In this document: one piece after another, positions 11,252 to 21,415 of the stretch
Numbering within the stretch: position 1 is the first letter of the stretch
How the letters are laid out: every line of letters starts with the position of its first letter
Assembly (NCBI GenBank): GCA_905147135.1
Contig: LR990044.1
Location: 7,754,122 to 7,818,121 of the forward strand
Source: Blastobasis lacticolella
Taxonomy: Eukaryota > Arthropoda > Insecta > Lepidoptera > Blastobasidae
DNA: 64,000 nt
Direction of reading: 5' to 3'
Notes under the pieces: model-generated
The model's input: only the letters and a program-made list of their open reading frames with translations
Told to the model about the DNA's origin: nothing
The model's database searches: none
Program-made: the position numbers and the translations under genes

Positions 11252-14200
11252 GTAATTGGAAAGTTGGTTTAGGTAATTTCATGGCGCAAGCAGGGAGCGA
11301 GTACAGCACAAGACGAGTAATGCTTTCGAGGCAAAACTTATAGAGTGTCCGTAAACTGGAAAACGGGTAGCAGCGTTTTCCATTGTTATATTTATGACAC
11401 TGCAATCTCCAACCCGCCTGCTAAGCGTGAAGATTATGGTAATAATTTCCCCTTTCATGGGAGAAACCCTAAGTCCACTGGACTGTTATTGGCTGTGATG
11501 ATGATGGATATAGTTAATATTTATAACATGTGGGTGTGTATATTTATAACATGGACGGATTCGCCAACTGGATTTCACAAATCATCAACAACCTCTTACA
11601 GCTCATTGTTGGACTTGAGCCTCCCATTAGTGGAGTTTTTCAATTATCCCGAATGTTTGCTCACGGGCTACAAGTGGAATGTTTATAATACGTGAATGAA
11701 AAGGTTGCTACTCATTTACTAGTGGAAGTATTCGTTTATTCTGCCTCGTTTGGTAGGTTATGGTGATATATTCACCTCTGCAGGACACAACATGAGTACT
11801 GCGTAATTAAAATTATCGTTAAAAATATTTTTTTGCGGTAGGTACAATCAAAATGATGTCCCGGTTGCCCCTACCTAGATTATGATTAAAGATATGGCAG
11901 AACAGGAAATTTCTGTGGAGCGACTGCCATCTGACCTCCGTGACTCTGTTAACAGAGGAACGTGACCAGATTGGATCATTTCGCCATTGTGACAACTTCT
12001 GTAATTAATTTTTTAAACAGTTATGTACAATAAAGAGATAAAAATTCAGTCGGCTAAATGTGCAGGTTACGTTACGACATTTTCCCTCACCATAAGAGTA
12101 TCGATTAGTGTTCACTTCAAATTAGGGGTTGGAACCCGGTACCACTCGCTTAAAAGTCGGACTCATTAATCACTAGACCACCGACGCTCTTACTCTTTTC
12201 TTTGCTGTACAATACCTAATCAATATTTTTTACGTTTTTAGATTGTGCAATACGAGTAGCATATTACCAACACGTTACTGACAACCAATTCGTGGTCATA
12301 AGAACACGAAGGTCTCTTGAAATCTCGACCAACATTGACCATCCCCCCACGCCCTTAGGCGAACTTCGCCCCCCGCATCGACCCCACGGCGGAGGACCGG
12401 TGGACGGCGGCTGAGGAGCCCCTCGCCTGGGCGCACTCCCGCGTCGCCGCCTACAATCCTGCGCAGCGGCTCTTCAAGTGCACCGACTGCGAGTGCGTCG
12501 GCTTCCTGGCGAGGGTGGCGGAGCACTGGCTCGGGACGCATTCTCAGGTAGGTGACGGACTTGCAGTGCAGTCGCACTGTACTGTACAATGATGTACTAT
12601 ACTCTACCATACTGTACCGTACTGCACCGTACTATACCGTACAGTACCGTACTGGACTATACTGTTCTATACTGTACTGTACTGTACTATACTGTACTAT
12701 ACTGTACTATACTGTACTATACTGTACTATACTGTACTATACTGTACTATACTGTACTATACTGTACTGTACTGTACTATACTATACTACGCTGTACTAT
12801 ACTGTACTATACTGCACTGTACTGACCTAAACTGACCGGTACAGTACTATTATCTGACAAACGAACAGATAACCCGCCTGATGGTAAGCGGTAACAGTCG
12901 TCCATAACATCTACGATTTATACACATTTCACATCTAGGTTTGATATAACAAAAATGAGAACCGCAGCTGCATTGTAAAAAGGACACTGAATCATAGTGC
13001 TAAAATGACCTTCCACCAGGCGCGCGCATTCCAATGCCCGCTCTCTGGGTGCGGGTTCGCATCGAGCTGGGCGCGTTCGGTGCGCTCGCACCTGGCGCGC
13101 GACCACCACTCCGACCCAGCGGCCGCTGACCACCTGCTAAGGGACAACCCGGCTCTGGATGACCTCACTCGGTACCTGCAGCGGCTTAAGAATAAGGTAA
13201 TTTTGCAGGATTGGCCTTGGAGTGTAAACAGCGTCAATTACCACTTTGATAAAATTTTCGTTTGCAGATACAGTACGTTTTAACCAAATTATATTATATA
13301 TTGGCTGAATCAAAATTGTTGAGGCACCAAGAATTTATTCTCAGGATATTTTTATTTAATAAATAAAACTTTCTTTCATGAATGCTATGAAAACAATGAT
13401 GATTCTGAAGGACCACCTTGCATTATGCTCTTGTATTATAGTGAGATACAACGATGACGACAGAGCGACTTCACTCGGTACTAGTCCCTAATCATCCTAA
13501 TTCATCTTTCACCTTTCACGACCCTAATCCAGCTCTCTACCGCAGGTGGAAACCGCCCGCAACGAACGACGGCCCACAGTCAGCAGCGAAGTGTCGGCGG
13601 CGGCGGCTGCGGCGGCAGCGGCGGCAGTCGCTGACGCTACCACCGCTGGGGAAGCTGGCAAACGGTATGGACAAAGAGATTAGAAATTATTTACTTGTGC
13701 GAGTAAATATGGGCTCAGACCAAATGTAGGTGCAATATTGTTTTTGGGGTACGGCCGAGATTTTTGATGCGTTGATTCGCGATAAAAGTAAACTACTATT
13801 TTGAAGTTTGATTTTTACTTAGAGACAAATGAGCAGAGAGCGCTCCTGATGGCAAGCAGTAAATGCATTACCATACCGCCGTATAGTGGCGTACCTAAAA
13901 AATGACTTTTCTTTGTTACTTTCATTTACGATATATGAAATGAAGCTCAAACTCCGCTCCTCAAAACAGCCCTATGAAGCATTAAGAATTGTCCAGCAAG
14001 AAAATTGAAAAAAAAAACTTGCTAGTCTCAGACCCTGGAAGCCCTGTCTCAACACCAACCTTCCACCACCAGGTACGCCTGCAACGCGTGCCCGTACGCG
14101 ACCGACAGGCGGGATCTGTTCACACGCCACGAGAACATACACAGAGATGAGAAGCCGTTCCACTGCTACCTCTGCCAGAAGCAGTTCAACCGCGCCGACC

Positions 14201-17200
14201 ACGTCAAGAAACACTTCCTGCGGATGCATAGGGAGCAGCCGTAAGTAACAACTGTTGATGGAGGTTAAAGATGTCTGTAACAGGACTGATAGCAAGGGCG
14301 CGACGACTTGAGCCTTGTTGAGCGTCATGCTATCGGTAGGTTTTTATGTCAATCTATAGAAAAATAGGCAAGTGGCCACCATGTAGTTCCAAAATCGGGA
14401 ATCTCTTTACATGTTGAACGCCAGGTGCACCATTAGGAAACACCAACAAAAGCTTTTCTATTATAAGTTTCTCGCTGACCTGATTAATTATGGCACCTAC
14501 CTTCACCATTCAAAGAATTGTAGTCGGATTCAAGTTGGTGTTCAAAAAACAATGCTGCTCGTTTTATTGGACCATAGCAGAGGCCCTAGCTAGTCTGTCT
14601 CGAAGCCATTAAGCGTTGTCCGAATTGGCAACGGTCGTACAGTCGTACCATGGGAAACCTCAAAAGTGAGGTTTCCCATTGGTCGGGCGACATCCGTCGT
14701 ACGACCATTGTCGCACGACCGCTGCCAATCAGGATAGCGCCTTAGCCGCCTTATTTGTATATCAATGGAAGCAGATGGCCCTATATTATACAGTGCCATC
14801 AAAATATTGTTCGTGAGATTACATCAAAAATATAAACGCCATTTAGTATAATACCACCTAACAGATAAGTAGGTAGCACTGTACGATGATTCTACCCTGT
14901 CAAACCACACTATCAAGTGTCTTTGACTCTCCATATCCATGTTCAGATACGACATAAACCGCATCCGGAGGCCGGCCGACAAACCGGAACCAGCCAGCCA
15001 GCCCGCGCCGGCCGCGCCCCCGCCGCAGCCCCTTCCAACCCCTACGCAGCACTACTACAAGCCCCCGGGAGAACCCCCGCCTGCGCCAGCGCCTCAGCCG
15101 ACCATAGAATACCGCACAGGTACGGCAGCACATCAACTCCACCACCAGTATAAAGGGGCTAGCATAATTACCGATATTTTTATTCTCTTTAGTCAGGTAT
15201 GTCTTGTAATTCTTACATAAACATTTTGTTTTGTTGTGCATTGGATATATGACTCACTGACTGACATAACTTAGTGCCAAAAGTTACCAAGCCACCAAGC
15301 GAGACACACAGCGCCATTTCGGCCGCATTGGAATCTAAGTTTCGTAACTAGTTTAGGTAACAGCAATTTTCTTCTTATTTGGAAACGGTGTACGGAGAAC
15401 AGTTTAACCAGTCTCAGGGTCCTCAGCGGAGGACCATGGTCAACCTTGGTTTGCCAACAACAGTATTATTAGAAGGCACACCAAAGGAGAGACGAGCTCG
15501 TTACGGCATAGGTACTTCGCTACCCTCTAGCGCTAGCTCTAGGCGCCAAGAAAACTACCTATCAACGGCCGTAGATACATAATCCACTCTGACTCAGAAC
15601 ATATTCCACTCTTCACAGTTCCGGTGAAGCTCGAACGTGCGGTGCTAACGAAAGCGGAGCCGGCGCCGGTTATGCCCCAACACAAGCAGACGGTGGTGGC
15701 GGTGGCCGTGCCGGCGCCGCAGCCTGCGCCCGCGCCGGCACCAGCGCCTGCTCCGGCGGTTATACGGCGGAAGGTAATGCGTTGTTACTTTGGAAGTTGT
15801 CGTATGTCGGGGTTACTTAACGTAAGTAGTCTAAATGGGGAGTTGGAACCTTCCATCAGATCGGTCGGGATTGGCTTGGATGATGATGTATCTAGCAGAT
15901 TGCTAGTAGCAGAGCTTGAAAGCTTCTAGCGCTTAACTCAGTAGGTCCCTAAACTAGGAAAGCGGTTACAAAGGGTGCGATGCTGTGCTGTCAATAATTT
16001 ATCGACATCACCACACCATCGAGACTTTAGTCAAATTTGTCAAGTTACAAATATACCGTGACATCCTGTCTCCTGAGACCCTTAATCCCACAGAAACATG
16101 CCTAGTATTGCTCTTGTCGCGGCGGGAGATTCAAAGCTTCGACAGACATCTACTAAGATTCGAAGTCATTTCCGTCACGAACTTTACACTGTTACTTACA
16201 TGTACATTGCCATATTCGTATATCTCACCTCCTCCCAACAGTCACCCCAGCAAAGCGAGAGGCGGTACGCTTGCTGCTACTGCTCCTGGTCAGGTGTTGA
16301 CAACTGGTGTCTGAAGAGGCATCTGAACACGCACCTGAAGCCTTTCGCTTGTGCCCTCTGCGAATACAAGGCGGCTAGAGCAGAGAGGCTCGCCACACAC
16401 GTGCATAAAGTGCATAATAAGAAAGCCTGTGCGAAGTGCCCTTTCCTGGCGGACGACCAACATCAGCTCTCTATGCATTTGAGGGAAGACCAGTAAGTGT
16501 GAATTAAAAATAAAAATTCGATTACTCTTTTCATTCATTATTGTTGTATAGGTACTCCTCGTACAGAAAGCAGGACCTCAACCTAACCTATTAGACTTTT
16601 AGTCTTGATAATCGTAGGTACCGCCAGACATCCTAAAACCAGTGTAAAAAAATTGTGTATGTAAAAAAACCTATTTCCGAAACTGCACAACACATTTCAA
16701 TGAAACAAAGAAGAACTAAGAACCTGCAAGAAAAAATATTTAGTTTTCAAATAAAGAAAATCGATGTCACAGCCAGACACATATAACACGTCATAGTTAC
16801 AAACCCAGTGTGTTGCGTGTCCGACAGAGTAGACTTTCGTGGGTGTCGTACAAGGCGACTAATGTTCTCGAGGCAAAGCTAGAGTCTCCATAGGCCGGAA
16901 AAAGGATAGCACCGTTTTCCATTATTATATTTAAATCACTGCGATCTCCAACCCGCCCGCCAAGCGTGCAGATTATGGTAATAACCACCCCTTTCGTGGG
17001 AGAGGCCCAAGACCTGCACTGAACTGTTATAGGCTGTGACGTGTTATAAATAAACACCCGATTAAACTCTTATCCTCCCCCACAGCCACATCGAGAACCG
17101 CAACCTGAAGGTGCCGACGACGGGCGTGACCCGCGTGGTGCCGGCCACGAGCGGCACCAACTTTGTCGCAGCTCCGCAGCCGCCGCCGCCGCAGCCGCCG

Positions 17201-18035
17201 CCCGCGCCGCCGCAGCCGCCCGACAGCGCTGGCCGGAGGCGGGAGCAGCGGGCAGCAGGTATGGGGATTGCAAGGTTTTTGTTTGGACCCGGATGTAGTA
17301 GCAGTAGAAAGAGGGATCTATGTGGTTCGGGTGGTGGGCCGGTTGTCTATCTTTCTTGTCGTGGTAAGCTATAATTAAGGCTGCAGTTAGAAAGATTCGG
17401 TATTTTTAGCTATAAGATGCTATAACTTTTGTTAGTAGGTCGTTTTGATTGTCTTAAATAAATACATTAGTAGATAATTATCTGTTGATAGCGATGGATG
17501 AAAAAAGATTGACGAAACAGGTATATGTACTTAAAACCGTCCCTTATGAGACCTGGCGCTCGACCCTAAAAGTAAAGTTGCATACAAAAACAAAAATCTA
17601 TTTAGGTATATTTATATCCTACATACTAAAGTTTGTTAGTCCTTCACGCAAAATTTAGCATTATTTGGCAGTAACACAGGTTATAACATTTTTAATTAAT
17701 TAAAAATATTAAATTAGGAAAACAGCTATAGATATTTAATCTCGAATTTCAGTGCGATTCCCGTGGATCCGGAGTATAATAATCGGATTTTAGACACACG
17801 AAGTCGTGAGCAAAAGTCACAAATCGTGCAGAATCTAATTACCCCCCACATTGCAGGTGCCGCCCGGCTCTTCGGCTATCTAGAAGCCTCAGACGGCTCA
17901 GGCGACGAGTACGAACCCACGCTAGAGTATGCTGCGCCCGCGCAGCCAGCTCAAACGCAGCACTACACGCGAGACAAGGAGAACGCGGCCCCACTCCACC
18001 ATTCTATGCATCACGACCACTGCCTCAGATACTAA
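11021..18035 (+). CDS. chn: charlatan-like C2H2 zinc-finger transcription factor (10 coding exons)
   Basis: Joined exons: 11021-11251, 12359-12547, 13020-13196, 13546-13664, 14073-14240, 14947-15119, 15619-15773, 16242-16492, 17086-17258, 17857-18035. All introns are GT/AG, all phases agree, and the total is 1815 nt, so 604 residues plus TAA. I recognise Drosophila charlatan from family knowledge: the N-terminal motif EDMFKEITKKLYGEE, the motif GLAALMQNGF, the paired fingers with RRDLFTRHENIH and NRADHVKKHFLRMH followed by YDIN, and the triple fingers with LKRHLNTH and YKAARAERLATH. Seven C2H2 fingers lie at about residues 118-138, 146-169, 242-262, 270-291, 415-435, 441-462 and 467-488. Charlatan is a nuclear REST/NRSF-like regulator of neuronal and proneural genes. 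The protein is about half the length of the fly one (about 1100 residues), because the linkers are short. Linkers are rich in Ala, Pro and Gln. The start at 11021 is the first in-frame ATG; a second ATG lies 10 codons later. Orthology is very likely; exact exon ends are inferred. Confidence 0.93.
11283..11515 (+). mobile_element. interspersed LINE-like 3' end, family with aacccgcctgc
   Basis: It shares cgttttccattgttatattt, gatctccaacccgcctgc-like and gagaggccc-like segments with 16815-17042, 23998-24250 and 62735-62950, and ends in a GATGATGATG tail. It begins 31 bases after the chn exon 1 donor. Confidence 0.6.
11850..12192 (-). mobile_element. SINE family 1, with a 60-bp insertion, in chn intron 1
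   Basis: The tRNA-like head (B box gggttccaacc near 12130) and the body are present. About 60 unrelated AT-rich bases split the body near 11987-12046. The copy ends about 170 bases before chn exon 2. Confidence 0.65.
12359..12547 (+). CDS. chn: chn exon 2, zinc finger 1
   Basis: An acceptor (ccccccacgcccttag) also supplies the in-frame stop just upstream, so the exon start is well fixed. There are 63 codons, phase 0 to 0. Residues 78-140 end with finger 1: C-x2-C (CTDC), then H-x4-H (HWLGTH). The donor gtaggt is followed within 30 bases by a long TACTATACTG microsatellite. Confidence 0.9.
12576..12838. repeat. TACTATACTG/TACTG microsatellite
   Basis: About 260 bases of 5- and 10-base repeats (tactg, tactatactg) start about 30 bases after the chn exon 2 donor. 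Apparent open frames (Tyr-Thr-Val-Leu) are a by-product. Confidence 0.95.
13020..13196 (+). CDS. chn: chn exon 3, zinc finger 2
   Basis: The acceptor is ttccaccag and the donor gtaatt; 59 codons, phase 0 to 0. Finger 2 is a C-x4-C-x12-H-x4-H finger (CPLSGC ... HLARDH), with a wider cysteine loop than the other six. Its end is a charged helix-like stretch (LDDLTRYLQRLKNK). Confidence 0.9.
13546..13664 (+). CDS. chn: chn exon 4, alanine-rich linker
   Basis: The acceptor is ctctctaccgcag and the donor g/gtatgg. Residues 200-238 plus two bases of Arg239. It encodes a short basic start and then a poly-alanine run made of gcg/gca codons, a low-complexity linker before finger 3. Confidence 0.85.
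14073..14240 (+). CDS. chn: chn exon 5, zinc fingers 3 and 4
   Basis: The acceptor is ttccaccaccag and the donor cc/gtaagt. The exon encodes two adjoining fingers with a classical linker (RDEKPF): finger 3 (CNAC ... HENIH) and finger 4 (CYLC ... HFLRMH). This is the most conserved stretch with fly charlatan and the main basis for the gene call. Confidence 0.95.
14625..14728. mobile_element. 104-bp foldback element in chn intron 5
   Basis: The outer arms ttggcaacggtcgt pair with acgaccgctgccaa; the inner arms atgggaaacctca pair perfectly around a 4-base loop. Confidence 0.6.
14947..15119 (+). CDS. chn: chn exon 6, proline-rich linker
   Basis: The acceptor is atgttcag and the donor g/gtacgg. 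It begins with YDINRIRR, matching the basic stretch that follows finger 4 in charlatan. The rest is rich in Pro and Gln and looks disordered. Confidence 0.88.
15619..15773 (+). CDS. chn: chn exon 7, proline/alanine linker
   Basis: The acceptor is cactcttcacag and the donor aag/gtaatg. It contains VKLERA and a run of Ala-Pro repeats. Phase enters at 1 and leaves at 0. The Pro-Ala repeat varies easily in length, so identity here rests on phase and splice sites. Confidence 0.85.
16242..16492 (+). CDS. chn: chn exon 8, zinc fingers 5, 6 and 7
   Basis: The acceptor is cctcccaacag and the donor ca/gtaagt. It holds three fingers: finger 5 (CCYC ... HLNTH), finger 6 (CALC ... HVHKVH) and finger 7 (CAKC ... 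H-x4-). The final zinc-binding His of finger 7 is coded CA/C across the exon 8/9 junction. The motifs match charlatan's central finger cluster. Confidence 0.95.
16815..17042 (+). mobile_element. interspersed LINE-like 3' end, copy 2
   Basis: Same family as 11283-11515: gtgggtgtcgtacaaggcga, tctccaacccgcccgccaag and gtgggagaggccc. It lies in chn intron 8. Confidence 0.6.
17086..17258 (+). CDS. chn: chn exon 9, finger 7 end and proline-rich stretch
   Basis: The acceptor is cctcccccacag and the donor g/gtatgg. The first base completes the last His of finger 7. The exon then encodes VPTTGVTRVVPATSG, a long Pro/Gln stretch and a basic end. An interspersed LINE-like end lies just upstream (16815-17042), only 44 bases from the acceptor. 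Confidence 0.87.
17857..18035 (+). CDS. chn: chn exon 10, C-terminus and stop
   Basis: The acceptor is cattgcag. An acidic stretch (DGSGDEYEP) is followed by an Ala/Gln/His-rich tail ending HCLRY and TAA at 18033-18035. A canonical AATAAA lies only about 20 bases after the stop, near 18056; others occur further on, for example near 18555. Confidence 0.87.
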
Positions 18036-18771
18036 AAGTTTATTAAATAGATAAAAATAAAATATTTCGATGAATTGACGACAGAGGGAAAGAGAGAGAG
18101 AAGGACGAGAACCTCCTCGTTTTTTGGAGTCGGTTTTAAAGGAAAAGACGCAACGATAATATGGGGAGGACCTTAAGGAGTCAGTGTCTATTCTTCAATA
18201 TAGTTTCTTTTAGCGGAATGTTATTTTTTTAATGCCGCATTCAGAATTATCATCGCGCGTTCAAAGGTCTTGTATTTTTCTGTTAAGACGACAGAGTAGA
18301 ACGTTTGCTTATGCAGCAGATCTTTTTATTGAGAAATACTTTGGTGGTTTTAGTCGTGGAACTTTGAGAGTAGATGGATCTTGCATCAGGATGTTGTTGT
18401 ATCAGTAAGGAGTTAGACAAAAAATATTTTGTGTGTTGGTGTCCCCTACGCACTACGGAAAGTGTAATAAGGCTCTCTTAGCCGAAAAAAGTATATAAAA
18501 AATTAAGTAAACCGTAATAGTTTTGCTAACAAGCGAGTTTGATTGATGTAAGTAAATAAATTATTGATTATTTTAGTTGGTTTATTAATTAATTTTGTTA
18601 GGAGTTTAGTGAATAACGGACATTCAAAATGTCTTTTCTAGTCTATTTTTTATTCCAAAATTTTCGTCGAAATACAATGAATGAATCAATTGTGATAAAA
18701 CCAAATAATTTCAGATTGTATAAGCCAGCAACGCTAATTGCAAGGAAGCAAGCAAATCTAATATGCTTACG

Positions 18772-18931
18772 GTAGGCTAATTACATAACTCTGTTGCCAA
18801 CAATTCTCCGATTTTAATGATTTAAATTGTTACTTTTGCGATTATGTATGATCGATTTATTAGTTTCAGTTTATATAGTTTCAGTAAGTGAAATCTGATA
18901 ATTGTTAGCAACACAGTTACGTTATAAGCCT
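18772..18931. mobile_element. shorter copy of the gtaggctaat MITE
   Basis: The first half matches 34125-34250 closely (caacaattctccgatttt, gtttcagttta). The second half is deleted or diverged. It lies in the intergenic space after chn. Confidence 0.6.
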
Positions 18932-19379
18932 TCTGGACTTATCTCTCGATGTCATCTTGTCTGTCTGCTATATTCATGTGAGGTACAACAGCTTGAGCAG
19001 TGTTACTTCATTTAGGTATTAAAATAAATATAGATAATTACCTATATTAATTCTAGCCCCCATAGTATTTGATACAAGAATCTTTAAAGAAAATAGCCCC
19101 AACAAGAATCATTGCTCTTTTGATAAGTTTGTTTTTTCAAGGCGAATATACAAACTTTGTTAATTATATGTTTCATATTGTTAATTGATAGGTACTTTAT
19201 TAGTTACTTTAATTACGCATTTGTTTTAACTTCTTCATAATTCTTTAATTGTTGTAAGTAGTTAATTATCGTCGTCCACTCTTTGTGTCTTATTTCGCAT
19301 GTTTTCTTTGCATTTCTTTATTTGATGTTAAGTAAATTAAGAATTATCATGGTGTTCTCTTGAGTCGACTCAGATCCTT

Positions 19380-19491
19380 AGGGGGCTTACCATGAGCTCT
19401 TATAGCAGGATCTAAACAGAACTGCCCTGCTTAAAACCAGACAAGCTTATGTGACACGTATAGCGCTATAAGAGCTCTTGGTAAGCCCCCA
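19380..19491. mobile_element. 112-bp foldback element
   Basis: The left arm gggggcttaccatgagctct pairs with the right arm agagctcttggtaagccccc, and the pairing continues through tatagc. It lies next to the repeated-ORF element at 19495-19750. Confidence 0.6.
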
Positions 19492-19494
19492 GCA

Positions 19495-19750
19495 AGTTCT
19501 CCTGCACAGCTAGCACGAGTGTGCCCGCAACATCTGTTTCTGTTTCAGAACTAGATGTCGCGAACAGAACAGAGTCTGTTTCCTTCTCTCAATAATAAGA
19601 TGAAAGAGATAGCAGTATCTATGTCGCGCCTTTTCTCGCTTATCGCGCGCGAGAGGACGCTTGTGCTAGCCGTGCTGACTCGACAGACAAATTTCTATCG
19701 AGGCGCAAGCTGTGACGTGGACACACTCGTGCTAGTCCGGCTGGGCGTTA
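19495..19750 (+). mobile_element. repeat family carrying a conserved reading frame
   Basis: It shares gtttccttctctcaataata through cttatcgcgcgcgag with copies at 41625-41790 and 46246-46400 (both minus). Translated, the shared part reads LFPSLNNKMKEIAVSMSRLF in this copy, and the same frame is open in all three. The family is unknown to me. Confidence 0.6.
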
Positions 19751-21254
19751 CTGTTAACAACGCCCAAATCTATATTTTATTCATACTTTCATCTTGCTAT
19801 TCTTGCGCTGTGTTCATTGAGGAATGTATATCCTCATTGTTACAATTTATCTATTACAGATGTAGGTAACCGTGTTACCTTTACCAATATGAATAATGAT
19901 AGGACACAAAGAGCGCATCGCCCACCGGAATATTGTAAATAATATCGATGTCTCGCGTACCTGTCTGATTATATTTGTTAATTTACATTGCCAGTGTTTT
20001 ATTTCTACCTAAGTTCTAGCACCATACAACAGTCAATGGTTGAAATCAGTGGAATCACAGTTCTAGAACTTCTACAGCAAGTTGTAGATTTTGATATTGT
20101 CAGCTGAACGGAATGGAAGCTTTACTCGTAAGTACGTAACAAACATCCAAATATTCACAGAACACATAAAAGTAGTCAAACATCCTTACAAAATTTCGAA
20201 TTTATACTATTAACTCCAACAAGCATAAATGTATGAAAAGATGTATGAATATGGAAGAGGCAAGAGTGTATCAGGATCATAGTTTGTGTAATATATGTGT
20301 TCTTCAATACATATTATCATGACACAGGCGGCGTAAATAAAAAACATATTCATGTATAATACGTTGGTATATATTGAGTAAAGTACATACGAGGTTTCTG
20401 AGCGGCGGTATCACAAGCCGTCGCCTCCTCTCATTCGCTTCTCCTCTCGTCTCTGCTGTCTCGCTCACTCCTTAAAACTACATATTCAGACAATCTAATA
20501 CTAACTGTTTTGTATACTTTTCGAGTTCACTTGCCAGGAGGATTTGAATGCAATCTGAAAACAGAACTCCGTAAGAGACCAATTAAAATTGCAAACAAAA
20601 AAAACCTTAATTATACGGTCTAAATATTAGACCATAGTTAAAAAGACTCCCAGATCTATATTTTCGGTATATTTTTAAGAAACAGCGTCCTTTTCAAATG
20701 ATCCCCTAATATTTCAAAACCCACTCCACAGTACGTATGTCTAACAATACAAACAAGAAGAAAAATCCCAACATGGCAAGCGAACACGTCACATATAAAA
20801 ATAATAGATATATATCGTTGGTATATAGATACAAAATAAATATATACACGTAAAACATTCATTACAAAATACCGTCTAACCTTAATATCGACGTTGCTTT
20901 AGCTTGCTCTAACGAAAACACACGTGTAGAAGAAAGTATGTATTAAAGTCATAGATTTCAAATGAGAATATTTGTTCCCAGGTTTTTGAGTATAAAACTG
21001 ATTGCGACAATGGGCATGCAAGGAACTCCGCATCTTTGACACTCAAGATAAAACCTTGTGTCTCACTCACTCCAACGCAAAGAGCTACTAGAGTTATCTC
21101 GCTATCTCGCGCGCGACATAGCCCGTCTACAGCACGGATATTACATGTGTACCTGCGAGAGAGCGTCAACACGCCTTTCACAATCGCGTTAGCTGTGCTG
21201 CTAAAATTTACATTAGTCCGTTTTAAAACAGCTTCTAGGCGGATTTGAAAATTT

Positions 21255-21415
21255 TTTCGTGCTGGAGAGTTGCCGCGGAAAGCCCAAGAAGAGATGCATT
21301 GATATGGTTGAGTCGAACGCGAGAGCCAACGGCTTACGACGTGATGCCGAAGACCGGGCGAAGTGGAGAAGGAGGAAGGAAAGCGGAACCTGGCAGAAGC
21401 CGGAGTAATAGATAG
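21255..21415 (+). mobile_element. RTE-like LINE 3' end fragment
   Basis: This stretch matches the C-terminal coding end of the LINE at 5363-6903 in the opposite orientation, sharing the CGCGG-AAGCCCAAGAAG start and the GAAGACCGGGCGAAGTGGAG segment. It is a severely 5'-truncated copy, as expected from target-primed reverse transcription. Confidence 0.7.

Noticed and set aside
12552..12830. Frames of Tyr-Thr-Val-Leu repeats
   Set aside because: They are translations of the TACTG microsatellite.
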